NCBI GenBank assembly: GCA_002779595.1
Contig: PEWF01000088.1
Coordinates: 7,669-31,764, forward strand
Origin: an archaeon CG07_land_8_20_14_0_80_38_8
GTDB taxonomy: Archaea; Nanobdellota; Nanobdellia; Tiddalikarchaeales; Tiddalikarchaeaceae
Direction: 5' to 3'
Length of the DNA: 24,096 nt
This document shows positions 15,560-22,144 of the stretch, one piece after another. The position numbers were made by a program, and so were the translations under genes. The stretch's first letter is position 1, and each line of letters starts with the position of its first letter. The notes beneath the pieces are model-generated. The model saw only the letters and a program-made list of their open reading frames with translations, was not told the origin of the DNA and did no database searches.

Positions 15560-16618
15560 TCATCTCAAATAAATTTTCCTGCTCTTGCCGCGGAAACCGC
15601 TCCCAGTATCCTCTGTTCTTACAAATTCCAATGTTTCAAGACGATTTAAGTATTTCCTAAAAGTCCTCATACTAACACCTTTATGATTCTCCAAAAACTT
15701 GTCATACAATTCGCCGGTAATAGCACCATTCAAGGTTTTCAGTAATTCAAGAATAACCTGCTCGTGCTCCTCTAACTTCTCAGCCTTCTCCTTAAACAAT
15801 ACGTTCTTAATGCTGCTCACTGCTTCGTCCACGTGCTTCCCAAACACTTTACGGCTTGAATCATTCTCAGCAATCCTCCCGGATTTCAACAATAAAGAAA
15901 TGCCCAGCCTCAAATCATTATGCTTAAAAGAGTAATCCACTACTTTGCTGAACGCTTCATCAGTGAAAACTTCCGGATAAAACGCGTGATTAACCCTCTG
16001 CATTAAAATTTTGCTGACATCATCCCTTGAATAAGGCTTAAAATCCAGATTCTCCACATTCAGCCTTGACAACAATCGCGAGTCAACCTTTTTAAGAAAA
16101 TCAGAATAATTACTGATAAACAACAAACCAATCTTCCTGCCAAAACCCTCAATTAAAGGATAAATAAAATCCAGACTCCTTGCCTTGTCAATCTCGTCAA
16201 AAGCAATAACAATACCCTTCTTATTGTCAATCTTCTTCGTAATGCCCCTGATAATCTCGTCAGTGCTCACACCCTTCCTCGGATAAGGCACGCCGAAAAA
16301 CTTGCTTAACTCCACAAAAACGCTGTGATAAGTCGAGCACTTCCAATTATTAATATAGCAGGGAATAATCTCCTCGCTCGTATTCTTCAATTCATTAAAA
16401 ACGAAGCGCACGCTCAAAGTCTTGCCAATGCCAGGCTTGCCAGTGATGAAAATATTAGCCGGACGCTTCTCAGCAAATAAAGGCTTAATTCCTGAAACAA
16501 TATTCTTAATCTCATCCTCGCGGTTAGTCACCGCAGGAGGCACGTAATCAAAATCTAACACGCTCTCATCAGTAAAAAGTGTCTGCTCGCTACCAAGCAT
16601 ATCATCAAATAAAGACAT
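15560..16618 (-). CDS. cdc6: Orc1/Cdc6 family replication initiator
   Basis: Archaeal replication initiator and likely MCM loader; an AAA+ ATPase that binds origin DNA. In the 352-residue protein the Walker A is GKPGIGKT (60-67), Walker B is IAFDEID with D141-E142, and sensor 1 is ISN with N170. The arginine-finger region is SRLLSRL (180-186) and sensor 2 is DLRLG with R237. The C-terminal ~70 residues form the winged helix that binds the origin. Conserved N-terminal residues LDFDYVPP and N-R-E are also present. It is somewhat shorter than many archaeal Orc1 proteins. It leads a five-gene - strand run into membrane and N-glycosylation genes, which is unusual company. Start ATG at 16618 has a TTTAAA box 26.5 bp upstream, set between the arms of an inverted repeat. 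Autoregulation is plausible but unproven. Confidence 0.94.
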   Translation of the reverse strand: MSLFDDMLGSEQTLFTDESVLDFDYVPPAVTNREDEIKNIVSGIKPLFAEKRPANIFITGKPGIGKTLSVRFVFNELKNTSEEIIPCYINNWKCSTYHSVFVELSKFFGVPYPRKGVSTDEIIRGITKKIDNKKGIVIAFDEIDKARSLDFIYPLIEGFGRKIGLLFISNYSDFLKKVDSRLLSRLNVENLDFKPYSRDDVSKILMQRVNHAFYPEVFTDEAFSKVVDYSFKHNDLRLGISLLLKSGRIAENDSSRKVFGKHVDEAVSSIKNVLFKEKAEKLEEHEQVILELLKTLNGAITGELYDKFLENHKGVSMRTFRKYLNRLETLEFVRTEDTGSGFRGKSRKIYLR

Positions 16619-16626
16619 ACTATTAT

Positions 16627-16656
16627 AGGAACTTTTAACTATTTAAAAAAATTCCT
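16627..16656. repeat. Inverted repeat around the orc1/cdc6 TATA box
   Basis: AGGAACTTTT (16627-16636) and AAAAATTCCT (16647-16656) form a 10-bp inverted repeat with 9 of 10 positions matching and a 10-bp spacer. Arm centres are 20 bp apart, about two helical turns. The TATA core TTTAAA (16642-16647) of orc1 lies in the spacer and touches one arm. This could be an operator; it is not transcribed if the mRNA is leaderless. Confidence 0.45.
16642..16647 (-). promoter_or_regulatory. Putative TATA box for the orc1-aglB operon
   Basis: TTTAAA centred 26.5 bp upstream of the orc1/cdc6 ATG, with no Shine-Dalgarno sequence near the start. It would drive the five-gene run down to mscL; I see no comparably clean box in front of the inner genes. 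Confidence 0.5.
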
Positions 16657-16680
16657 GTAATTAATCACTAATATCAAAAC

Positions 16681-16686
16681 TTTAAA
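16681..16686 (+). promoter_or_regulatory. Putative TATA box for the PspC-domain gene
   Basis: TTTAAA centred 32.5 bp upstream of the ATG at 16716, in the 97-bp gap shared with orc1. No Shine-Dalgarno sequence is present near the start. Confidence 0.45.
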
Positions 16687-16715
16687 AATAATCAGGCAAT
16701 CAATAATATAATACA

Positions 16716-17126
16716 ATGGCAGAAAGAAAAAAGGACAAAACAGCAAAAGATTACTACAAAAAAAATCCTAACACCGTAATACGCGCAGTGAAAGCAGGAG
16801 AATTATCACTAGTGGAGCTGGAAAAATTATTAAAAAATGAAGCGCAAAGGAAACGCAAAAGGAAAACAGTAATGAAAGCAATAAATGACAAAATCACAGA
16901 TTATGAATCAAGGATTAAAAAAATCAGGGCAGAACCAATAATAAAAGTAAAACACGAAAAACCAGAAAATACTGACAATAAAATTCTTGGAGGAGTAAGC
17001 CAGGCAGTCAGCGACGCAACAGGCATAAACGTAGAAGTGATAAGAATATTATTCCTCGTGTCATTCGTGTTCTTAATAGGAATACCAGTATACGCATTAT
17101 TGTCATTATTCATAAAAGAGAATTAG
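16716..17126 (+). CDS. PspC-domain membrane protein with basic N-terminal extension
   Basis: A 136-residue protein. The last 48 residues form a PspC domain (about 89-133): KILGGVSQAVSDATGI, NVEVIRILF, then one transmembrane segment (about 109-133). In bacteria PspC senses envelope stress; in archaea the domain is widespread and uncharacterised. The first ~80 residues are highly charged, mostly Lys/Arg, and predicted to be helical. They include a run of basic residues (45-50) that could bind nucleic acid or anionic lipid, which is inference. The gene appears monocistronic, with a leaderless promoter (TTTAAA centred 32.5 bp upstream of the ATG). It diverges from orc1/cdc6. It ends in a 4-bp tail-to-tail overlap with pcm. 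Confidence 0.85.
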   Translation: MAERKKDKTAKDYYKKNPNTVIRAVKAGELSLVELEKLLKNEAQRKRKRKTVMKAINDKITDYESRIKKIRAEPIIKVKHEKPENTDNKILGGVSQAVSDATGINVEVIRILFLVSFVFLIGIPVYALLSLFIKEN

Positions 17127-17749
17127 AAACCGTGCTCGCCCTTCAAAGGCACAAACCTGAACTCGCCCAAATCACTCTTAACAACGCCCTTCCTTGTCTT
17201 TTTCAATTTAATCATGGTTTGGATAAAATCGCCGACAGGAATAACCATTACTCCGCCAATCCTTAACTGGTAAACCAAAGGCTCGGGAATTTTAGGAGCA
17301 GCAGCAGTGACAATAATTTTGTCAAAAGGCGCGCCCTCAGGACAGCCTTTGCTCCCGTCACCAAGCAAAACAGTGACATTAGAATAATTTTTCAGGTTCT
17401 TCCGCGCAAACAAAAATAACCCCTTCAGAAATTCAACTGAGAAAACTCTTCCCTCTTTGCCAACGCACTCGCTCAATATTGCTGCCTGGTAACCGCTCCC
17501 AGCGCCCACTTCCAATACCTTCTCACCCTTTCTGGGGCTTAATGCCTGGGTCATTATTGCAACAGTGGTGGGCTGGCTAATAGTCTGCCCCTCCCCAATG
17601 TGCAGTGGAGCATCATCATACGCGTAATCATGCAAATATTCAGGGATGAAATTTTTTCTGTCAACTTTCCTGAAAGCATTAAGAATATTCTTAGTAGTAA
17701 TAATTTTGTCTTTTTTCCAGTAATTAATCAAAGCCATCTTCCTGCTCAT
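17123..17749 (-). CDS. pcm: Protein-L-isoaspartate O-methyltransferase
   Basis: Repairs isoaspartyl damage in aged proteins by methylating the L-isoaspartate carboxyl with SAM. The 208-residue protein shows the family's IGEGQTISQP (51-60) with the active-site Thr/Ser, then SAM motif I VLEVGAGSGYQ (78-88). LGDG and PFDKIIVTAAAPKIPEPLV in the SAM and substrate region follow, and VIPVGD near the C-terminus. Length is normal. ATG at 17749 gives a typical N-terminus; the in-frame ATG at 17737 is possible. It is divergent to ppaC, with a single TTTAAA box midway that lies 29.5 bp from this start. On this strand the box is preceded by an AAAAGG purine stretch, resembling a BRE. Confidence 0.95.
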   Translation of the reverse strand: MSRKMALINYWKKDKIITTKNILNAFRKVDRKNFIPEYLHDYAYDDAPLHIGEGQTISQPTTVAIMTQALSPRKGEKVLEVGAGSGYQAAILSECVGKEGRVFSVEFLKGLFLFARKNLKNYSNVTVLLGDGSKGCPEGAPFDKIIVTAAAPKIPEPLVYQLRIGGVMVIPVGDFIQTMIKLKKTRKGVVKSDLGEFRFVPLKGEHGF

Positions 17750-17775
17750 TATTAATTCTTATGAATCCAAATTTT

Positions 17776-17781
17776 TTTAAA
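17776..17781. promoter_or_regulatory. Single TTTAAA box shared by pcm and ppaC
   Basis: The palindromic core lies near the midpoint of the 57-bp divergent gap, 29.5 bp from the pcm start (17749) and 28.5 bp from the ppaC ATG (17807). No second convincing box was seen for ppaC. The purine-rich AAAAGG flank lies on the pcm side only, so pcm may be the stronger direction. Confidence 0.5.
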
Positions 17782-17806
17782 CCTTTTATTATTACTAATC
17801 TAATTG

Positions 17807-18736
17807 ATGAGCAATGAAGTTATAGTAATAGGACATAAGAATCCTGATTTGGACAGCGTGGCAAGCGCCATTGCTTTTGCAGACTTCAAAAACAAGACAG
17901 GAGAGAAAGGATGGATTCCGAAAGCAGCAGGAAAACTGGACAATGAAACCAGATTCGTATTCGACAAATTCAAGATTAAAGCTCCTGAAATAATAGAAAA
18001 TTTGAAAGGGAAAAAAGTTGCACTAATGGACCACTGCACAATGTGCCAAATAGTTAACGGGATAGAAGACGCTGAAATAGTGGAAGTGGTAGACCACCAC
18101 AATATCGGGGATATTGAAACCAGCAAGCCCATAAGGTTCCATAATGAACCAGTTGGCTCAACGTGCACAATCATAGCATCATATTATTTTAACCACAAGA
18201 TTGCAGTACCTGAAAAAATAGCACAATTATTGCTTGCGGGGATTATCAGCGATACTGACCTGTTCAAATCACCCACAACTACTCAGCTGGACTTGGACAT
18301 TAAAAAGAAACTTGAAAAAATAACAGGAATTAATTCCAAAATGCTTGGCGCTGAAATGTTCAAAGTGAAAAGCAATTTCTCCTCAAAAACCACAACTCAG
18401 ATTATTACTGAGGATTTCAAGGAATACGATTTGCCTCTTGGCGTGAAACTTGCATGCTCTCAGGCGAAAACAATGAACAACAAGGAATTCCTCTCAGAGA
18501 GGGGTGATGAAATATTAAAGGTTATGAAAGAATTATCCGCGAAGAACAATTACGACTTATTCGTTGTCATAATTACTGACTTATTTAAGGAGGGGAGCGA
18601 CGTCTTTGCCATTGGCAGGACTGACATTTTTGAAAAAGCAATGGATGCAAAACTGAAAAATAATCACGTTTACATTCCAGGGCTTATGAGCAGGAAATCG
18701 CAGGTCATCCCGAAACTAATAGGATTAAAGGAATAA
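17807..18736 (+). CDS. ppaC: Manganese-dependent (family II) inorganic pyrophosphatase
   Basis: Hydrolyses pyrophosphate to phosphate, which pulls forward nucleotide-sugar, nucleic-acid and aminoacyl-tRNA synthesis. The 309-residue DHH-superfamily protein has the metal ligands in register with the family: H10, D14 and D16 in GHKNPDLDS, D75, H97 in DHH (96-98) and D149 in SDTDLF. The C-terminal substrate motif SRKSQV (295-300) follows. The DHNE motif common in this family is replaced by D75-H-C-T-M-C80, so the Asp and His stay but Asn and Glu become Cys and Thr, creating a CxxC. The start is ATG at 17807; a TTG three bases upstream is also in frame. It shares the pcm promoter box. The metal-binding framework suggests an active enzyme. 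Confidence 0.95.
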   Translation: MSNEVIVIGHKNPDLDSVASAIAFADFKNKTGEKGWIPKAAGKLDNETRFVFDKFKIKAPEIIENLKGKKVALMDHCTMCQIVNGIEDAEIVEVVDHHNIGDIETSKPIRFHNEPVGSTCTIIASYYFNHKIAVPEKIAQLLLAGIISDTDLFKSPTTTQLDLDIKKKLEKITGINSKMLGAEMFKVKSNFSSKTTTQIITEDFKEYDLPLGVKLACSQAKTMNNKEFLSERGDEILKVMKELSAKNNYDLFVVIITDLFKEGSDVFAIGRTDIFEKAMDAKLKNNHVYIPGLMSRKSQVIPKLIGLKE

Positions 18737-18771
18737 AAAAAAGAGAAAAAATAAAAAAATAAAATTTTCTA
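18737..18771 (-). terminator. T-tract terminator after the thioredoxin-fold gene
   Basis: Directly after the TGA stop, the - strand reads several T runs (the + strand shows runs of 5 to 8 A's). Archaeal RNA polymerase terminates at such oligo-T tracts. For the convergent ppaC transcript the same region is A-rich and offers only a short TTTT. Confidence 0.5.
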
Positions 18772-19869
18772 TCAGCAGCTTCCAGTTGCCTGCGCAACCT
18801 GTATACTGTCAATATTTTCACAACCGCTCAAAGCATTATGCAATGAGCACAATAATCCCAAAGGACCATTAGTCAAAGACAAAGCACTGCTTGTTCCGAT
18901 TATTACGTTGTCAAAAACGTAAGTCGGGCTTGACGAAACACTTAATTCATCAGCAACTAATATGTCTTCAGCGTACAAGTTCCATCCGATTTCTGAATTA
19001 ATGCATTCATTCATTAATGTCTCATTATATCCCATGTTCTGAATTGTCTTGGATATGTTCATGTCATTATTGATATGGGCTGTTATGAAATCTGTCCAGT
19101 TATTGTAATATTTCATTGCGCATAATTGTGCAATATCATTCTCAACCTCTTCAGGGCCGTGCAGGCTGCAGTAATACTTAGTATCATTCTTCTGCTCGCA
19201 CATTCCATAAGACTGGTAGTAATTCTTGTAATCGTCAGACAAAGCATTCCACTGCGCAGCAGTGTAAACGTTCCCAATGTAATGAATGTTCAAATCAAAA
19301 CCTGAAATAGTATCCATTGCATTTATCATTGTCTGCTGAGCTGGCTTCCCATAAGGGCACTCGCTCATCACGAACAAGTCAATAGTTGGAGTATTGGTTT
19401 CATCCCTTACCAAACTCTTTGTTCCCTGAATATTCAATAGGTAATAATCACTTATTGGAATAATCCAGTAATTATCTGAATACAGTGTGAAATTACCAGC
19501 ATCCTGAACATCAGAGGCGAAGAATGCAGCAGGCAGACTCGTAATGCTTAATTCATTAACGAATTCCTGGCCTTCGGGGGTGTTAACGTCAACGTAATGA
19601 GTTTCAACGTTAGCAAAATCCAGCTCCACTCTTGGTTCTATCCAACTACTATCACAAACCGGACACGAAGAATCTGTTAAAACGTAAAGAGTAATTGCAC
19701 CTTCCGAAGAAACAGGGGTTACAATGTTTAATGAGTTAACAATTAATCCAACAGCTATTATTCCTGCAAGGAAAATAACCGGCACTTTCCAGTTAAACCC
19801 CTCACCATTCTTAACCTTCCTCTTTGAATTCTTAACACTCTTACTTTTAACTTTCTTAGTTCGAGCCAT
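18772..19869 (-). CDS. Membrane-anchored thioredoxin-fold (DsbA-like) protein with two domains
   Basis: A 365-residue exported protein, likely acting outside the membrane. A strongly basic tail (1-22) and one signal-anchor helix (about 28-48) precede two thioredoxin-like domains. The first contains C69-P-V-C72 and the cis-proline region SLPAAFF (P113). The second starts LFVMSECPYGKPAQ, so its CxxC-equivalent is C171-P-Y-G174 with only the first cysteine. Several further Cys follow, the last residue also being Cys. Five N-X-S/T sequons occur on the outer part (N126, N228, N257, N271, N282), making it a plausible AglB substrate. The likely role is disulfide exchange or redox protection of surface proteins; the exact reaction is not determined. 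A leaderless promoter is likely (TTTAAA centred 26.5 bp upstream). The 3' end runs into T tracts. Confidence 0.78.
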   Translation of the reverse strand: MARTKKVKSKSVKNSKRKVKNGEGFNWKVPVIFLAGIIAVGLIVNSLNIVTPVSSEGAITLYVLTDSSCPVCDSSWIEPRVELDFANVETHYVDVNTPEGQEFVNELSITSLPAAFFASDVQDAGNFTLYSDNYWIIPISDYYLLNIQGTKSLVRDETNTPTIDLFVMSECPYGKPAQQTMINAMDTISGFDLNIHYIGNVYTAAQWNALSDDYKNYYQSYGMCEQKNDTKYYCSLHGPEEVENDIAQLCAMKYYNNWTDFITAHINNDMNISKTIQNMGYNETLMNECINSEIGWNLYAEDILVADELSVSSSPTYVFDNVIIGTSSALSLTNGPLGLLCSLHNALSGCENIDSIQVAQATGSC

Positions 19870-19892
19870 AGCATATATATTACTGAATTAGA

Positions 19893-19898
19893 TTTAAA
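19893..19898. promoter_or_regulatory. TTTAAA box between the thioredoxin-fold gene and map
   Basis: The box is centred 26.5 bp from the - start at 19869 and 34.5 bp from the + start at 19930. It fits a leaderless - transcript and a + transcript with a leader of about 5-10 nt. A second AT-alternating run at 19872-19881 is a competing + strand TATA candidate. Confidence 0.42.
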
Positions 19899-19929
19899 AA
19901 GTTTTATGTTAATTAAATACTTCATAAAT

Positions 19930-20808
19930 ATGATGGATTTCATAACTGCAGGCAAAATAACTAAGGAAGCAGTGATTCTTGCAAGGAAAAACATACGCGA
20001 AGGAGTAAACATTTACGATTACGTGAAAAAAATAGAAGACTTCATCAAGAGCAAAGGTGCAGGACTCGCTTTTCCAGTGAACATCAGCATTAACGAATAC
20101 GCAGCGCATGACACAGCAGATTATAAGAGCAATAAAATTTTTCAGGCAGGACAGGTTGTAAAAGTTGACATTGGCGCGGAAGTTAACGGTTACGTGGGTG
20201 ACAGCGCATTCACCAGTGAAATAAAAACTAAAGAATACTCTGACTTAATACTCAGCAGCGAGAAAGCACTAAGCGAAGCATTGAAAATAATAAAGCCTGG
20301 GATTAAACTGCGCGAAATCGGCGCAGTAATAAACAGTACCATTGCAATGTTCGGGTACAACCCCATCAAGAACTTGGGAGGGCACGGCGTGGGAAAATAC
20401 TCACTGCATACCGGGATATTCATACCAAATTATGACAACCATGACAACCACGAACTAAAAGAGGATGACATGGTTGCAATAGAACCATTCGCAACAACAG
20501 GCAAAGGGAGTGTGGTGAGCAGCAATTCAGTAAAAATTCACTCATTCACTGAAAAAAAGCCGGTGCGTTCCCCAAGCGCAAGGAAAATTCAGGAATACAT
20601 TATGAAAAATTTCAACACCCTGCCTTTTGCAGAGCACCAATTGCAGCCATCATTCAAAAATTCCGAGATTAGATTCGGAATAGCAGAATTAATCAGGGCA
20701 GGCGCTCTTCACTCATATCCTTTGCTAAGGGAGGCAAGCAACGGAGTAGTGAGCCAGGCAGAGCATACTGTCTTAGTGAAAGACGAGCCGATAATAACAA
20801 CTAACTAA
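19930..20808 (+). CDS. map: Methionine aminopeptidase, type II
   Basis: Removes N-terminal Met from nascent proteins. The 292-residue protein is a type II MetAP, as in archaea and eukaryotes. Active-site residues are H60 (substrate), metal ligands D80, D91, H152, E185 and E278, and H160 near the active site. The type II insertion lies between H160 and E278. These residues sit two positions before those I recall for Pyrococcus furiosus MetAP, supporting the start at ATG 19930 (or the next ATG, 19933). An in-frame ATG at 19906 would add only eight hydrophobic residues and lies just 10 bp from the TTTAAA box. A second TATA-like run near 19872-19881 would suit 19906, so some doubt remains. Divergent to the thioredoxin-fold gene. 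Confidence 0.93.
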   Translation: MMDFITAGKITKEAVILARKNIREGVNIYDYVKKIEDFIKSKGAGLAFPVNISINEYAAHDTADYKSNKIFQAGQVVKVDIGAEVNGYVGDSAFTSEIKTKEYSDLILSSEKALSEALKIIKPGIKLREIGAVINSTIAMFGYNPIKNLGGHGVGKYSLHTGIFIPNYDNHDNHELKEDDMVAIEPFATTGKGSVVSSNSVKIHSFTEKKPVRSPSARKIQEYIMKNFNTLPFAEHQLQPSFKNSEIRFGIAELIRAGALHSYPLLREASNGVVSQAEHTVLVKDEPIITTN

Positions 20809-20810
20809 GT

Positions 20811-20818
20811 TTTATAAA
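20811..20818 (+). promoter_or_regulatory. Putative TATA box for UDP-glucose dehydrogenase
   Basis: TTTATAAA centred 29.5 bp before the ATG at 20844, just after the map stop codon. This suggests that the dehydrogenase has its own leaderless transcript despite the short 35-bp gap. Confidence 0.5.
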
Positions 20819-20843
20819 TGAGAATAATTTAAGTTTTAAACTA

Positions 20844-22100
20844 ATGAATATTGCAATTATAGGAACAGGCTATGTGGGATTAACAACAGGAGTGTGCTTA
20901 GCCAGCAAAGGGCACCAAGTCACGTGCGTGGACCTGGACCAGGAAAAAATTAACATGATTAATTCAGGCACTCCGCCAATTTTTGAGGAAGGCATGAAGG
21001 AATTGCTGGAAGAAGTGATAAGCGCTGGATTGTTAATCGCGACAATTGACTCAGAGAATGCGATAAAGCATGCTGAAATTATTTTCTTATGCGTCGGCAC
21101 TCCAAGCAAAGATGACGGAAGCATTAACCTTGAATATTTGAAAAAAGCAGCAAATACTATTGCAGAAAAAGCAGGCAACCATAAAATTGTAGTAATCAAA
21201 AGCACAGTAGTGCCGGGCACTACAATGAATGCAGTGAAGCCAATACTTGACGCATCAGGCATTAACCACGGATTGTGCATGAATCCTGAATTCCTAAAAG
21301 AAGGCGCAGCAATCAAGGACTTCTTAGAAGGCGACAGAGTAGTATTGGGAGTAACTGACAAAGAAACTGAAACAATAATGCGCGAATTATACAAGGACTT
21401 TCCCCAGCAATTGTTCATCACTAATCCGACAACTGCTGAAATGATAAAATACGCGAATAACAGTTTATTAGCCACTAAGATTAGTTTCGCGAATGAGTTG
21501 GGGAATTTGTGCAAAAAATTAGGTATTGACTCCTATGAAGTAATGGATGGAGTAGGATTGGACAAGAGGTTAAGCAGGCAATTCCTTAACTGCGGCGCGG
21601 GATTCGGAGGCTCATGCTTCCCGAAAGACGTGAAAGCCATTATAAGCAAAGGGTTAGAGGAAGGCGAAGGAATGAAATTGTTAAAAACAGTCATTGAAGT
21701 GAATAATGAGCAGCCGGTTAAAATGATAAAATTATTAGAAAAGCACGCAAATCCTGTTAACAAAAAAATAGGAATACTAGGGCTCGCATTCAAGCAAGGA
21801 ACTGATGATGTGAGGGAAGCTCCGAGCATTGCAATAATTAATGAATTGTTAAAAATGAATTCTGACATCACAGTTTACGACCCTGAGGCAATGAGTAATG
21901 CCAAGAAAATATTCAGTGATAAAATAAAATATGCTGAGAGTGCGCGGGAATGCGCCAATAAAAGCGATGCAATATTAATACTTACTGGCTGGGACGAGTT
22001 CAGGAAGCCGGAATTATACAGTAATAAAATTGTGATTGACGGCAGAAGAATCAAAGAAGCAGAACAAAACGCGAAAATATACGAAGGCATCTGCTGGTAA
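20844..22100 (+). CDS. UDP-glucose 6-dehydrogenase (UDP-Glc/GDP-Man dehydrogenase family)
   Basis: Oxidises UDP-glucose to UDP-glucuronate with two NAD+. The 418-residue protein begins with the Rossmann motif GTGYVG (7-12). It has GTPSKDDGS (85-93), the catalytic-domain NPEFLKEG (147-154), K202 in the active-site helix and the nucleophile C258 in GFGGSCFPKD. A C-terminal UDP-binding domain with GLAFKQGTDDVR follows. The features fit UDP-glucose dehydrogenase best; UDP-ManNAc or GDP-mannose dehydrogenase are less likely. In archaea, AglM of this family supplies glucuronate for N-glycans, and the nearby AglB locus fits that role. The promoter is a TTTATAAA box centred 29.5 bp upstream of the ATG, with no Shine-Dalgarno sequence. 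Starts 35 bp after map. Confidence 0.92.
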   Translation: MNIAIIGTGYVGLTTGVCLASKGHQVTCVDLDQEKINMINSGTPPIFEEGMKELLEEVISAGLLIATIDSENAIKHAEIIFLCVGTPSKDDGSINLEYLKKAANTIAEKAGNHKIVVIKSTVVPGTTMNAVKPILDASGINHGLCMNPEFLKEGAAIKDFLEGDRVVLGVTDKETETIMRELYKDFPQQLFITNPTTAEMIKYANNSLLATKISFANELGNLCKKLGIDSYEVMDGVGLDKRLSRQFLNCGAGFGGSCFPKDVKAIISKGLEEGEGMKLLKTVIEVNNEQPVKMIKLLEKHANPVNKKIGILGLAFKQGTDDVREAPSIAIINELLKMNSDITVYDPEAMSNAKKIFSDKIKYAESARECANKSDAILILTGWDEFRKPELYSNKIVIDGRRIKEAEQNAKIYEGICW

Positions 22101-22110
22101 TTTCACAATA

Positions 22111-22118
22111 CTTAAATA
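22111..22118 (+). promoter_or_regulatory. Putative TATA box for topA
   Basis: CTTAAATA, with its TTAAAT core centred 30.5 bp before the ATG at 22145. No Shine-Dalgarno sequence is present. The spacing supports 22145 as the start rather than the next in-frame ATG at 22160. Confidence 0.45.
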
Positions 22119-22144
22119 ATCCTTGAATTAATAATAATCCCTGA

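Noticed and set aside
16619..16715. Replication origin next to orc1/cdc6
   Set aside because: The gap is 97 bp and is explained by two TATA boxes and one inverted repeat. I found no ORB-like motif repeats or long AT-rich unwinding element, so I do not call an origin.
18737..18771. Bidirectional terminator for ppaC as well
   Set aside because: On the + strand this stretch is runs of A with only a short TTTT near its end, so only the - strand direction has convincing T tracts.
19872..19881. Alternating CATATATATT run as a functional repeat
   Set aside because: It is only about ten bases and is adequately explained as promoter-region AT-rich sequence or an alternative TATA box.
19906..19929. 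Eight-residue N-terminal extension of map from the ATG at 19906
   Set aside because: Active-site spacing matches type II MetAP when counted from 19930; the extension is hydrophobic and not family-like. A TATA-like run at 19872-19881 keeps it from being fully excluded.
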